Below, one piece after another: positions 35,876 to 44,662 of a stretch of 64,000 nucleotides of DNA. The notes beneath the pieces are model-generated. The model was given only the letters and a program-made list of their open reading frames with translations, was not told the origin of the DNA and searched no databases. A program made the position numbers and the translations under genes. This DNA is from G963664585 sp963664585 (GTDB taxonomy: Bacteria > Bacillota > Clostridia > Oscillospirales > Ruminococcaceae), in NCBI GenBank assembly GCA_963664585.2, contig CAXXEO010000009.1, positions 1 to 64,000 on the forward strand. The letters are read 5' to 3'. Each line of letters opens with the position of its first letter. Within the stretch, counting starts at the first letter, position 1.

Positions 35876-38260
35876 ATGCTTATTTCAATGAATTGGATTT
35901 CAGAATTTACGGATCTCTCCGGAATTAACTTAAAGGAGTTAATCGGAAGGTTTACCTTATCTACTGCAGAGGTAGAGGATATATATGAATATGGTAAAAA
36001 TATTAAGGATGTTGTAGTCGGAAAGATTATCCAAATAAATGACCATCCAAACTCTAAGAAGCTCCATCTGGTAAAGGTGGATATCGGAACAGCAGTGGTG
36101 GACTGTGTCTGTGGTGCACCGAATGTATTTGTCGGTGCGGTGGTTCCCTTTGCCAAGCTTGGGGGTCAGGTGGGAGACATTGAGGTTAAGGAAGCTACGA
36201 TCGCCGGGGAGATCAGTCACGGTATGTGCTGCTCGGAGAAGGAACTGGGCATTAGCGAGGATCATTCCGGACTGATGATTCTGGAGGATATTTACCCGCT
36301 TGGTACCGATGTTAAGACCTTTATGCAGCTGGAGGATACCGTATTTGAGGTTGATAATAAATCTCTAACGAACCGCCCGGATCTTTGGGGACATTACGGT
36401 ATTGCAAGGGAGATTGCAGTTTTAACCAAGAGATCGCTAAAGCCTCTTGAGGTTGTGGATACGAGCATTTATAAGGAGCTTGCCCAGCTTGATATCAGAG
36501 TAGAGGATATTGACAGATGCTTCCGATATAGCGGTATTACAGTAGAGAACATTCAGAAGAAAAAATCCCCGGTCAACATGAAGCTTCGTCTTACCTACTG
36601 CGGCATGCGACCCATTAACCTGTTGGCGGACTTAACGAATTACCTGATGATGGAAATTGGACAGCCGATGCACGCTTTTGATAATAAGAAAGTATCTTCC
36701 ATCAGGGTAAAGACTTATCCACAGGTCGTAGACTTTAAAACCCTTGATGGCGTAGACAGGAAAGTTAATACGGATACCCTTTTAATCTGTGATGAGGAGG
36801 AGCCGGTTGCCATCGCCGGTATTATGGGCGGTGAGCTGTCCGAGATTACGGATGATACGGATAGCGTGCTTTTAGAGTCCGCTAATTTTGACGGTGTTTG
36901 TGTCCGTAAGTCTGCAACTCGTCTGGGACTTCGTACGGATGCAAGTGCAAGATATGAAAAGATTATCGATCCGGAGCTGACTGTTCCGGCTATTGAGCGT
37001 TTTTTAAAGCTGCTTATGGACATTGACCCGGGTGTAAAGGTTACCTCATCTCTGACCGATTGCTATGCAAAGCATTATGACACCATCAGAATTGACTTTG
37101 ATAAAGCTTATGTAGATAAATATACAGGCATTGACATAAGCTCCGACCAGATAGAGGAAACCTTGACAGCCCTTGGATTTGGTGTGACTCGTGATATAGA
37201 TGAGTTCAGTCTGATTGTTCCTACATGGAGGGCGACCAAGGATGTTACCATGAAAGCGGACATTATTGAAGAGATTACCCGTATCTACGGATATGATAAC
37301 TTTGACATCCGTTCTACGAAGAGCTTCCTGACACCGGTTCGCCAAAGTGTAGAGAGAAGCAACGAGTACCGGATGAAGGAACTTTTATCAGAGCGCTATG
37401 CAATGAATGAGGTTCATAGCTACATCTGGTACGAGTCAAAGCTGAATAAAGAGTTGGGCATTATTACAGAGCCTAATATCCGTATTATCAATTCCATAAC
37501 AGCGGAAAATGATACAATCCGTTCTACCATGATTCCCAGCTTGCTTGGGTTTGTAGCCAAAAACGTAGATTCCAACCCGGAAATGGGCATGTTTGAAATC
37601 GGTCGTATCGCCAATGGACTACGGGAAGATGGATTGTGTGATGAGCGCAAGAAGCTTGGCATAATCGTTGCAAGTAAGAAGCTAAGCGATAAGGAAATCT
37701 ATTTCAAATGTAAAGAGGCTGTTGAGCAGGTTGTAGCAACTATCAAAAATATATGCCCATCTTTTTCCATCAAGGAGAATCCAGTAAAACATAATTATCT
37801 TCATCCGGTGAACAACGCAGCAATCCTTTTGGAGGGTGAAGAAATCGGATTTTTCTCCGTTCTTAACCCGAAGGTAAGGAATAAGATTGATAAAAAGTTG
37901 AACGTAGCATTTGCTGAGATTGATATAGAAACACTCGAAAAGGTAACCGCAGCAGATATTTGTTATTCGGAGGTATCTAAGTATCCGGGTGTATCAATCG
38001 ACCTAAGCCTTCTCGTCGATAAGATGCTTCGATATGAAATGGTTGCAGATTACATTAGAGAATACCATTCAGAATATCTGCAGAATTTTTACCCAGTAGA
38101 TATTTTTGAGGACGATAAGTTGCTCCCGGGTCATAAGAGTATTACAGTTCGTTTTGAATTTAGCTCGATGGATAGAACTCTTGGGGGAAGAGAAATTCAG
38201 GCAATGGTAAGTGAAATACTTGTAATTCTCACCCAAAATGGTATTGAGATTAGAAAGTGA
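35876..38260 (+). CDS. pheT: Phenylalanine--tRNA ligase beta subunit
   Basis: Beta subunit of 794 residues from ATG 35876, preceded by GGAGGA; an ATG four codons earlier overlaps that site and is unlikely. Domains in order: N-terminal B1 (SMNWISEFTDLSG), tRNA-binding OB-fold (VVVGKIIQINDHPNSKKLHL, about 45-150), B3/B4 editing domain (about 210-390), B5 helix-turn-helix (about 400-475), a catalytic-like domain without activity, and the C-terminal ferredoxin-fold anticodon-binding domain (SKYPGVSIDLSLLVDKM to end). The 47-bp gap after pheS indicates one operon under T-box control. Confidence 0.97.
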   Translation: MLISMNWISEFTDLSGINLKELIGRFTLSTAEVEDIYEYGKNIKDVVVGKIIQINDHPNSKKLHLVKVDIGTAVVDCVCGAPNVFVGAVVPFAKLGGQVGDIEVKEATIAGEISHGMCCSEKELGISEDHSGLMILEDIYPLGTDVKTFMQLEDTVFEVDNKSLTNRPDLWGHYGIAREIAVLTKRSLKPLEVVDTSIYKELAQLDIRVEDIDRCFRYSGITVENIQKKKSPVNMKLRLTYCGMRPINLLADLTNYLMMEIGQPMHAFDNKKVSSIRVKTYPQVVDFKTLDGVDRKVNTDTLLICDEEEPVAIAGIMGGELSEITDDTDSVLLESANFDGVCVRKSATRLGLRTDASARYEKIIDPELTVPAIERFLKLLMDIDPGVKVTSSLTDCYAKHYDTIRIDFDKAYVDKYTGIDISSDQIEETLTALGFGVTRDIDEFSLIVPTWRATKDVTMKADIIEEITRIYGYDNFDIRSTKSFLTPVRQSVERSNEYRMKELLSERYAMNEVHSYIWYESKLNKELGIITEPNIRIINSITAENDTIRSTMIPSLLGFVAKNVDSNPEMGMFEIGRIANGLREDGLCDERKKLGIIVASKKLSDKEIYFKCKEAVEQVVATIKNICPSFSIKENPVKHNYLHPVNNAAILLEGEEIGFFSVLNPKVRNKIDKKLNVAFAEIDIETLEKVTAADICYSEVSKYPGVSIDLSLLVDKMLRYEMVADYIREYHSEYLQNFYPVDIFEDDKLLPGHKSITVRFEFSSMDRTLGGREIQAMVSEILVILTQNGIEIRK

Positions 38261-38373
38261 CAATTCATAACATAAACGGAAACGTCATTAAGAGTATTGA
38301 GTATATATTGTGAGCATTTCTTTTGATAGTCATATTTTCGTTCCACTAAAGCTAATCTCAGTTACACCGAAAC

Positions 38374-38405
38374 AAGGCAACTCCATGTGGGGTTGCCTTT
38401 CATTT
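38374..38405 (+). terminator. Terminator of pheST
   Basis: AAGGCAACTCC (38374-38384) pairs with GGGGTTGCCTT (38389-38399), followed by TCATTTAT. It lies 114 bp after the pheT stop. Confidence 0.7.
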
Positions 38406-38468
38406 ATCCATGAAAAGTAGCTCTCTGTCGAATGTTGTAGTAGAGAGTCGTAATTTCACATAAAAATG

Positions 38469-38510
38469 AAACAGAAACCGCACAGATACTATCCTGTGCG
38501 GTTTCTGTTT
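38469..38510. terminator. Second strong hairpin after pheST
   Basis: AAACAGAAACCGCACAG (38469-38485) pairs perfectly over 17 bp with 38494-38510. A short T-run ends the right arm (GTTTCTGTTTCC). It could terminate from either side. Confidence 0.65.
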
Positions 38511-38664
38511 CCGTACCCGTTTGCCATAGGTGTTCACATCATATCCCTATGAATGCTATCCCTTAGAGTTCCAAGCCTTTTATTTAACTTTATTTCTTTA
38601 CTGGCAAAAGTGAGTAAAATGCGAATTGACACTTAAAACAGTGTTTTACTGTTGATTTGAAATA

Positions 38665-38770
38665 TATAGCCAATTAACTTAAAAACTGGCTATATATAAA
38701 ACGTCATTTTCTTATCCCGCCTTCGGAGGGGGAAAAAATCACAAGTTTGTTTTCAAGTTAATCAACTATA
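38665..38770 (-). repeat. Family A MITE-like element, copy A8
   Basis: 106 bp, minus orientation. This is the most degenerate hairpin of the family: CTTATCCCGCCTTCGGAGGGGGAAAA, with several unpaired positions. The ends are intact. First copy after the repeat-free stretch 21.8-38.6 kb. Confidence 0.88.
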
Positions 38771-38796
38771 ACCTTTTAGTTGTATTACACGCTAGG

Positions 38797-39024
38797 CTAT
38801 AAATCATGCCGAAAACTCATTTGAATACCGAAGGTGCTTAGGAGTGAGATAATGGCGTCCACACAGCCGAAGTCCCCCAGTTCTCTGTCTTCAAGGATAT
38901 TGCGTATGGTGAGAAGGGCTGAGTATTCCTGATTGACGCGGTTGGAGTTATATTCCTTTACCAGTTGATCCAAAGCTGTCTCGACCCCTTCAATGACCAC
39001 TTGCTGTATCCGATCCATATTCAT
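38797..39024 (-). CDS. Small conserved-looking hypothetical protein
   Basis: 75-77 residue acidic helical protein (MNMDRIQQVVIEGVETALDQLVKEYNSNRVNQEYSALL...). No membrane segment or known motif is seen. AGGTGG eight bases before the ATG at 39024 supports translation and favours it over the ATG two codons upstream. The composition suggests a small helical bundle. Function unknown. It lies between family A copy A8 and spoIID. Confidence 0.6.
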   Translation of the reverse strand: MNMDRIQQVVIEGVETALDQLVKEYNSNRVNQEYSALLTIRNILEDRELGDFGCVDAIISLLSTFGIQMSFRHDL

Positions 39025-39215
39025 GATCATACCACCTGTTCTATAGTGCTAATACCAAATTGTTTAAACGACATTTCGTTTTGTCTCTGTTTTTTTCTCC
39101 TTCAGTAGGAAAAGCAGAGACAGGATTATCGTTTAATTACCTGATTTGAATATAGCAGATGGCATTGGTCGAATATTGCAAAACAAAGGGTAAAGGGTGG
39201 CTTGAACAATTTGCG

Positions 39216-40286
39216 TTATAACGACAGGGCACTAAGGGTGGCGCCCGGGTAATAATGTGTCAGTATTTCATCAAAGGTGGATCCCTGTCTGGCCATATAG
39301 TCTGCGCCATACTGGGATAAGCCCACTCCATGACCATAACCCACCACATGAAAGGTGAAGATGTCATTCGCATAGGCGATGCTGAAGTCGGAGGAGCGGA
39401 GCCCCAATGCCGCACGCACCTCTTTTCCATGGACAAGCTTATCGCCCACTGTTACCGCTGTGTGATAGCCGGACGATGAAGTTTCCACAGGCTTTATCCA
39501 TTCTGACGGACTAGTTGACAGTGAAATCCCTGGAAAGGCAGTCGTCAGCTTCGCCTTTAGTTCCTGGGTGGTAAACGCAACGGTGGATTCATAACCGGGA
39601 GCGAGTATATCTCCCTTGCTTTCCACCGGGACAAGATAAGGGACAGAAGCAGACCATACTTGATCGGCGGCTTCAGTTATGCCCGCTGAGGTGGAGTGGT
39701 AGGCGGCGAGAATCGGCTGACCATCATATGCCATGACGTAACCCAAAACACTGTCCGCAGCCTCACTAATTCTGGCCCAATTGACGTCGAAGAGGTCTCC
39801 CCATATTTTTTTAGCCTGCTTTTCGGTGATATAGCCCTGGTTTTGAGAAAAATCGGCAGATAAATCTGCTCCCTTTAGGCTTGAATCGGGCTTTTTCTGT
39901 TGTTGCAGCGAGCAAAATAGAGCATAGCTGTGTGCGGACACGGCCTGTGCCTTTAAAGCCTCCATTTGAAAGTTAGCAGGCATTTCAGCAGCAAGGGCCC
40001 CGCGAATATAATCCCTGATTGCGACCTCCTCCACTTTTCCGGTTGAGACGTCCAATACCTTAAAGCTTTTTTTGGCAATCCCCTCAAGGAGAGCCGGTTT
40101 TTCGCTTTCGGAAGAATTTTCGACCGTCTGTTTTACAGGCTGAGAGGAAGAGCTGGTGGACTTGCTGGAGCTTTCAGTTGGCGGAAAAAATTTCCCCGAA
40201 GAAGATAGTATGGTGCCTACAGAGAACATTGGTATTGTAAAAGTGAGCAGGGTAAAAATGGCCAGCGAAAATATTCGATTTCTCAT
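39216..40286 (-). CDS. spoIID: SpoIID/LytB-domain protein, probable stage II sporulation protein D
   Basis: 356 residues from ATG 40286, which precedes the hydrophobic anchor RNRIFSLAIFTLLTFTIPMF. A Ser-rich linker follows, then the SpoIID domain (about 75-355) with VEEVAIRDYIRGALAAEMPANFQMEALKAQAVSAHSYAL and the C-terminal VVGYGHGVGLSQYGADYMARQG. The YIRGALAAEMP Glu is the catalytic residue of this lytic transglycosylase family. In sporulation SpoIID acts with SpoIIM and SpoIIP in peptidoglycan remodelling during engulfment. Its presence supports a spore-forming host. The 16 codons upstream are open but lack a ribosome site. Confidence 0.93.
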   Translation of the reverse strand: MRNRIFSLAIFTLLTFTIPMFSVGTILSSSGKFFPPTESSSKSTSSSSQPVKQTVENSSESEKPALLEGIAKKSFKVLDVSTGKVEEVAIRDYIRGALAAEMPANFQMEALKAQAVSAHSYALFCSLQQQKKPDSSLKGADLSADFSQNQGYITEKQAKKIWGDLFDVNWARISEAADSVLGYVMAYDGQPILAAYHSTSAGITEAADQVWSASVPYLVPVESKGDILAPGYESTVAFTTQELKAKLTTAFPGISLSTSPSEWIKPVETSSSGYHTAVTVGDKLVHGKEVRAALGLRSSDFSIAYANDIFTFHVVGYGHGVGLSQYGADYMARQGSTFDEILTHYYPGATLSALSL

Positions 40287-40400
40287 AAAACCTGCAGGCC
40301 TCCCTTTAAGGTTTATTGACTTTGCAGCTGGCATAGGCTACAATTATAGATTGTTACAGATTATGCATGTCCATAACGGCATAGAACAGAGGAGTATCAT

Positions 40401-41198
40401 ATGGAGAGAACAAGCTTAAAGATATATGCTGTCTGGTTATTGGCAGCGTCCGCGGCGCGTGCGCTGTTAAAGATCCTTTTAATTGATACAGTCACAGGTT
40501 TTTATTTGGGTGGAGAAGTATTTGTTATCGCCTTTAATGCATTTATAGCCGTTGGAGCGGTTGCAATATCAATTTGCGTTTTCAAAGAGCCTACCATGCC
40601 AAATACCCCTGTCAAGGGCAACATCGCCATGGAACTCAACCTGATAGCCCTTGGCGCAGCAGTGCTATATGGCGGCGTTGAGGCATTTCTCTTTCCCATG
40701 AAAGAGCAACTTATGGGTATTGCAGTCAGGATGCACGATATCGTTTATGGTCTTTATTTTATTGGCGGTGTAGCGATTATTAGCATGGGGATCTTTTATC
40801 TGAGCGGAGCTAAAAGTGGTGCGTTTGTGGGACTTATGGGCCTGGCTGCGGTACTATGGCAATCTCTTGACATGATTTACCGCTTCTCCAGCTTTCTTAC
40901 GGTTACTACAGCATCAGACCAGCTTATTGAAACAATGTATATGGTGTTTGCAACGCTCTTCCTGCTCTATCACACCTGTGTTATATGCGGTATCAATCTT
41001 GATCGCGGAAAAAAACTCTCTAGAATGTATGGTTATCTCACTTCTCTTTTTGGTTTCACCCTAATCGCCGGCCAGCTTGCAGGCCACCTTATTTTAGGCA
41101 GGCTTGGAACCGGACCCTATGATGCACGGCTTTTGATTATCATCCTAATGAGCGTATACTCTTTAATCTACTCGTTACAGGTGGGCTGTCAAGAATAG
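40401..41198 (+). CDS. Hypothetical integral membrane protein
   Basis: 265-residue protein with about seven or eight hydrophobic segments and short loops. I do not recognise the family. Start ATG with AGAGGAG upstream. It is divergent from spoIID with about 114 bp between the starts, and a family A element begins nine bases after its stop. No charged catalytic motif is visible; a sensor, transporter or sporulation role cannot be separated. Confidence 0.8.
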   Translation: MERTSLKIYAVWLLAASAARALLKILLIDTVTGFYLGGEVFVIAFNAFIAVGAVAISICVFKEPTMPNTPVKGNIAMELNLIALGAAVLYGGVEAFLFPMKEQLMGIAVRMHDIVYGLYFIGGVAIISMGIFYLSGAKSGAFVGLMGLAAVLWQSLDMIYRFSSFLTVTTASDQLIETMYMVFATLFLLYHTCVICGINLDRGKKLSRMYGYLTSLFGFTLIAGQLAGHLILGRLGTGPYDARLLIIILMSVYSLIYSLQVGCQE

Positions 41199-41206
41199 AC
41201 GACAAA

Positions 41207-41312
41207 TATAGCCAATTAACTTAAAAACTGGATATATATAAAACGTCATTTTCTTCCCCCGCCGAAGGCGGGGGAAGAAATCACAAGCTTGTTTTCAAGT
41301 TAATCAACTATA
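41207..41312 (-). repeat. Family A MITE-like element, copy A9
   Basis: 106 bp, minus orientation, perfect stem but flipped tip (plus strand GCCGAAGGC). It begins nine bases after the membrane-protein stop codon. Confidence 0.9.
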
Positions 41313-41366
41313 CTATTTCTTGTTTGTTGTCCCTTAACATGGTGGGTACTAAATCACAAATGATAA

Positions 41367-41405
41367 AAGGCGTGTGGAACATCGTTCCATACGCCTTAGT
41401 TTATA
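41367..41405. terminator. Terminator between the membrane-protein gene and degV
   Basis: AAGGCGTGTGGAAC (41367-41380) pairs with GTTCCATACGCCTT (41384-41397) with a three-base loop. It lies between convergent genes and can serve either. Confidence 0.7.
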
Positions 41406-41511
41406 AATTATCTTAATGGTTTCTTTGACAAATAACCAGAAAGGCATAATCTCGCCACAGTTTTTTTGGCTCATGGCCTTTTTCGTATGCTGCATATTAT
41501 TTGAAAGGTGC

Positions 41512-42381
41512 TTACAGAGAATCGCTCCAAGGTGTCACTACAATACCGAGAGTGCCGGGTCCGGTATGGACCCCCACAACAGGGCCAACCGCACCCAAAT
41601 AAAATACTGCATCACCAAAGCGCTTTTCCAGCTGACTGAAGACATATTTAGCCTCTTCCATGGCATCTCCCTGTAAAACGCTAATTTTGCATTTCATTTT
41701 CTCGGCTGACTCGCTGGCGACTTCGATCAGCTTATCTATGGATTTCTGACGTCCCCGTGCTTTGGCAACAGTGTAATACACTCCACTTTTATCGACGGAA
41801 ACAATGGGCTTGAGATCAAGAAGACTGCCAAGCATGTGAGAGACGTGGCCTATGCGTCCCCCCTTATGCAGATAATGCAGCGTCTTGAGAATAAAAAAGG
41901 TTCGCTGATCTCTTTTTATAGCATCAATTTTATGGCAGATATCGCTAAATGCCATCCCGGTCTCAGCACATTTTGCTGCTATACGTACCAACATAGCAGT
42001 GCCGTAGGAAACGTTCAGACCGTCAATGACTTCAACTTCAAGCTCCGGGTGTTCTGCTTTCAGATCGGCGACTACCATGGATACATTGGCCGCTGTCGAA
42101 CTGAGCCCACTGGAAATATGAATGGAAATGATTTGTTTATATCCCTGTGCAATGACGTTACCCAAGATCGTCGTTATTTCGCCCAAAGAAGGGGTCGACG
42201 TAGTGGGAATCTCATCCGGCATCTTGTCATACACTTCTTGAGGAGTAATTTCAAGGCAATCAAGGTATTCTCTGTCCTCATAGACAACTTTTAAAGGTAT
42301 CATAAAAATATTATTTTCAACAATAAACTCTTTGGTCAAATCACCGGTGCTATCTGTTACGATGGCAATTTTGTTATTCAT
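41512..42381 (-). CDS. DegV family fatty-acid-binding protein
   Basis: 289 residues from ATG 42381, preceded by GGAGGAAAA. The DegV N-terminus NKIAIVTDSTGDLTKE, the fatty-acid headgroup-binding Thr-Ser region TTSTPSLGEI (about 63-72), ISIHISSGLSSTAANV and RTFFILKTLHYLHKGGRIG are all present. DegV/FakB proteins present bound fatty acids to the FakA kinase for phospholipid synthesis. FakA is not in the window, and members of the family with other roles exist. Monocistronic, convergent with the membrane-protein gene. Confidence 0.92.
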   Translation of the reverse strand: MNNKIAIVTDSTGDLTKEFIVENNIFMIPLKVVYEDREYLDCLEITPQEVYDKMPDEIPTTSTPSLGEITTILGNVIAQGYKQIISIHISSGLSSTAANVSMVVADLKAEHPELEVEVIDGLNVSYGTAMLVRIAAKCAETGMAFSDICHKIDAIKRDQRTFFILKTLHYLHKGGRIGHVSHMLGSLLDLKPIVSVDKSGVYYTVAKARGRQKSIDKLIEVASESAEKMKCKISVLQGDAMEEAKYVFSQLEKRFGDAVFYLGAVGPVVGVHTGPGTLGIVVTPWSDSL

Positions 42382-42776
42382 TTTTCCTCCACTCTTCTGC
42401 AATGCTTTCATTGCGGAAACTATGATCCAAAATATGCTTTATAAATGATCTTTTTTGTTGATAACGATGTAGTTTATTATCAATACATTTTTATCTTTAG
42501 AAAAAATTTTATACCTTTTTGTTAATTTAAGCAAGTGTTTTAACAAATATTTGAAGCTTTATAGTTTGCCGCATATTGCAATTTAAAACTTTTCTTAGAT
42601 TTAACGGTAATAATGCTACCGCTCCCTCCCCCTATTCAGGCGGTGAAAGCAGAGGTGAAAATCCAATGTCATCTAAAATAGGATTCAATCTGAGTGTTGT
42701 GTTTTAAACCTAGAAGGTTACATGCCGCGGATATTCAGCTGTTTTTAATTCGCTTTGTATTTACTTACATTTTTAA

Positions 42777-42812
42777 ATTACGCCTCCCGCTTTTGACGGG
42801 GGGCGTAATGTT
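42777..42812 (-). terminator. Terminator of pyrG
   Basis: ATTACGCCTCCCG (42777-42789) pairs with CGGGGGGCGTAAT (42797-42809); on the minus strand TTTAAAAAT follows. The stretch 42382-42776, between degV and this hairpin, has no gene I can support. Confidence 0.8.
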
Positions 42813-42817
42813 CTAAT

Positions 42818-44428
42818 TCACTTTGCTGTGTGATGATCGATGGCTGCATGTACAAAACCTTTAAACAACGGGTGCGCACGGTTTGGGCGGGACTTGAATT
42901 CAGGATGAAACTGGACGCCCACAAACCAGGGGTGAGCGGGAAGCTCCATAATCTCAACCAACTTGCCATCGGGCGAGAGACCGGAAAGCATCATGCCGTT
43001 CTCTTCAAACTCCTTCCGATAGGCGTTGTTAAACTCATATCGGTGGCGGTGGCGCTCTGAAATATTTTCCACATCATAGCATTTACGTGCGATAAAGCCT
43101 GGACGCAGTTGGCAGGGATACGCTCCAAGGCGCATTGTGCCGCCCTTTTCGGTAACTGCACGTTGGTCGTCCATAATATGAATGATAGGATAGGTGCTTT
43201 GCCCATCAAATTCAGTGGAATCGGCGCCTTTGTGACCCAGTACATTTCTGGCGAATTCAACAGCAGCCATCTGCATACCCAGACAGATTCCAAAGAAGGG
43301 CAGCTTTTTCTCGCGGGCGTATCTGGCGGCCTCAATCTTGCCTTGTATGCCTCTGTCTCCAAAACCGCCGGGAACCAGGATGCCATCGCAGCAGGAAAGG
43401 TAAGATTCGGCCGTTTCGGCGTTGACAAGCTCAGAGTTAATGAGCTTGATTTCTATTTTGGCACTTTCGGCAATAGCGGCATGTTTAAGGGATTCGGTGA
43501 TGGATATATACGCATCAGGTAAAGAAACATATTTGCCGACCACCCCAATAGTTACATTTTTCTCTGCACTATGAAGTTTGGAAAGCATGGCGGCCCACTC
43601 ACGGAGGTCAGGCGTCCTTTTCTCAAGGCCAAGAAATTCACAGACCACATCAGGAAGGCCCTCGCGCTCAAGCATCATGGGAACCTCATAAAGGGTTTTG
43701 GCAGTGAGGTTCTGAATAATGTCCTGGGGACGAGTGTTACAGAAGAGAGCCATCTTGCTTCTCATCTCAGCGGGCAGCTCATAAGGGGTTCGGCAGACGA
43801 TGATGTTGGGCTGAATACCGATGGAGAGCAGCTCTTTGACAGAATGTTGGGTTGGTTTGGACTTAAGTTCGTTAGAGCCTTCGATAAAGGGGACAAGTGT
43901 CACATGTATATAGACGACATTTTCTTTGCCCACCTGCGTTCCAACCTGTCTGATGGCCTCTAAAAAGGGCAGGCTCTCGATGTCGCCGACAGTCCCGCCA
44001 ACCTCTGTGATAACCACGTCGGCGCCGCTTTGCTGTCCAAGGCGATAAAGCCTGTCCTTAATTTCGTTAGTGATATGGGGGATAACCTGAACGGTAGCTC
44101 CCAGATAGTCGCCACGCCTCTCTTTGTTGAGGACATCCCAGTATATTTTGCCGGTGGTAACACTGGAGTTTATGGAGAGATTTTCATCCACGAAGCGCTC
44201 GTAATGGCCCAGGTCAAGGTCGGTTTCGGCGCCGTCGTCGGTCACAAAGACCTCACCGTGCTGGTAAGGGCTCATGGTGCCTGGATCGACATTAATGTAC
44301 GGATCAAACTTCTGCAAGGCTACACGGTATCCGCGTTGTTTGAGAAGCCGTCCCAGCGAGGCGGCAGTGATACCCTTGCCAAGGCCAGATACCACGCCCC
44401 CGGTTACGAACACATATTTTGTTGACAT
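42818..44428 (-). CDS. pyrG: CTP synthase
   Basis: 536 residues from ATG 44428, with GGGGGGA upstream. It makes CTP from UTP, ATP and glutamine. The N-terminal amidoligase domain begins TKYVFVTGGVVSGLGKGITAASLGRLL with the P-loop, and IEGSNELKSKPTQHSVKEL is near 185-205. The C-terminal class I glutaminase domain has the nucleophile in FFGICLGMQMA and the His/Glu pair in GVQFHPEFKSRP. Twelve upstream codons are open but improbable. Monocistronic. Confidence 0.97.
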   Translation of the reverse strand: MSTKYVFVTGGVVSGLGKGITAASLGRLLKQRGYRVALQKFDPYINVDPGTMSPYQHGEVFVTDDGAETDLDLGHYERFVDENLSINSSVTTGKIYWDVLNKERRGDYLGATVQVIPHITNEIKDRLYRLGQQSGADVVITEVGGTVGDIESLPFLEAIRQVGTQVGKENVVYIHVTLVPFIEGSNELKSKPTQHSVKELLSIGIQPNIIVCRTPYELPAEMRSKMALFCNTRPQDIIQNLTAKTLYEVPMMLEREGLPDVVCEFLGLEKRTPDLREWAAMLSKLHSAEKNVTIGVVGKYVSLPDAYISITESLKHAAIAESAKIEIKLINSELVNAETAESYLSCCDGILVPGGFGDRGIQGKIEAARYAREKKLPFFGICLGMQMAAVEFARNVLGHKGADSTEFDGQSTYPIIHIMDDQRAVTEKGGTMRLGAYPCQLRPGFIARKCYDVENISERHRHRYEFNNAYRKEFEENGMMLSGLSPDGKLVEIMELPAHPWFVGVQFHPEFKSRPNRAHPLFKGFVHAAIDHHTAK

Positions 44429-44662
44429 AATGGTCCCCCCATAGGTTATTGATTCAGCTTGCAAACAATCAGCATCATTTCAATGCGAGAAAAGCTATGC
44501 GCACGACGCATAGCCCCTGTAATCTTCTTTGACCGCTTCAGGACAAAGAAACAGCGGTAATTTATTTATGCAAGCAACATGGCAGGCGAGTAGACGTCTG
44601 CCAATACACCAGATAATTTTACATTTTTTATTCTCTCAGGTCAAGAGGATAAATTAAAAAGG

